Below, piece after piece: positions 32,778-32,905 of a stretch of 32,905 nucleotides of DNA. The stretch covers positions 1 through 32,905 of the forward strand of contig JAFSCS010000033.1 of the NCBI GenBank assembly GCA_017436675.1. Reading direction: 5' to 3'. Below the pieces are notes generated by a model. That model was not told where the DNA came from. It ran no database searches and saw only the letters and a list, made by a program, of their open reading frames with translations. Each line of letters starts with the position of its first letter. The first letter of the stretch is position 1. The position numbers and the translations under genes are program-made. Source of the stretch: Clostridia bacterium. GTDB lineage: Bacteria; Bacillota; Clostridia; Oscillospirales; CAG-382.

Positions 32778-32905
32778 AAAGGTTGTGCGGGTCAAGGGGC
32801 GCAGAGCCCCTTGAAAGCGACAGCCACGATATGTTTCGGCTTTGCAACCGTTTTCAGTCAAGGCGTCGCCTTATGGCGACCATATTTCACGAATTTGAAA
32901 AAGAC
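32718..32905. repeat. Dispersed hairpin repeat, copy at the window end
   Basis: Second copy of the repeat at 28377-28554. Stems: 32769-32775/32778-32784, a GGGGC/GCCCC stem near 32797-32811, and 32865-32870/32875-32880 with a TTAT loop. The first stem differs in sequence from its counterpart but still pairs. The window ends at the base where the terminator stem begins in the other copy. Confidence 0.75.

Overview
The window looks like a chromosomal segment of an uncultured anaerobic Clostridia-type Firmicute, possibly near Oscillospirales or Christensenellales. The lineage call is inference. It rests on the conserved yicC-remA-rpoZ-priA-def-fmt-rsmB-rlmN-PP2C-PASTA kinase-rsgA gene order, a DUF5685 + DnaJ pair of clostridial type, an archaeal-type short prolyl-tRNA synthetase, strong purine-rich ribosome binding sites and consensus sigma-A promoters.

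Layout. Bases 1-394 hold no gene but a dense set of hairpins and inverted repeats. proS (395-1834, minus) follows and has its own promoter. A divergent promoter near 1976-2004 starts a tightly packed 14-gene plus-strand run to 16164: DUF5685 protein, J-domain protein with a cysteine-rich tail, D-Ala-D-Ala carboxypeptidase, yicC, remA, rpoZ, priA, def, fmt, rsmB, rlmN, PP2C phosphatase, PASTA kinase and rsgA. These serve translation start and maturation, ribosome modification and assembly, replication restart, and phospho-signalling tied to the cell wall. gmk and coaBC, usually found next to remA/rpoZ/priA, are absent here.

A near-perfect promoter whose -35 box overlaps the rsgA stop codon starts the most distinctive region, 16254-25523. 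It holds six head-to-tail paralogous lipoproteins of about 500 residues that resemble ABC sugar-binding proteins of family 1. No permease or ATPase lies beside them, and a clear intrinsic terminator ends the array. Next come a metallophosphoesterase-acetyltransferase fusion and, overlapping it, a DUF4855-like protein. A convergent minus-strand operon (31530 to 28582) follows: metallophosphoesterase, histidine phosphatase, serine beta-lactamase-like hydrolase and GNAT acetyltransferase. A SpoIIQ-like M23 membrane protein (31663-32346) is the last gene.

Both edges, and the gap at 28285-28581, carry related dispersed non-coding repeats. Their hairpin arms differ between copies in a compensatory way, which suggests selection on structure or propagation as small mobile elements. 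The candidates for something undescribed are the six-gene orphan binding-protein array and this family of covarying composite hairpin elements.
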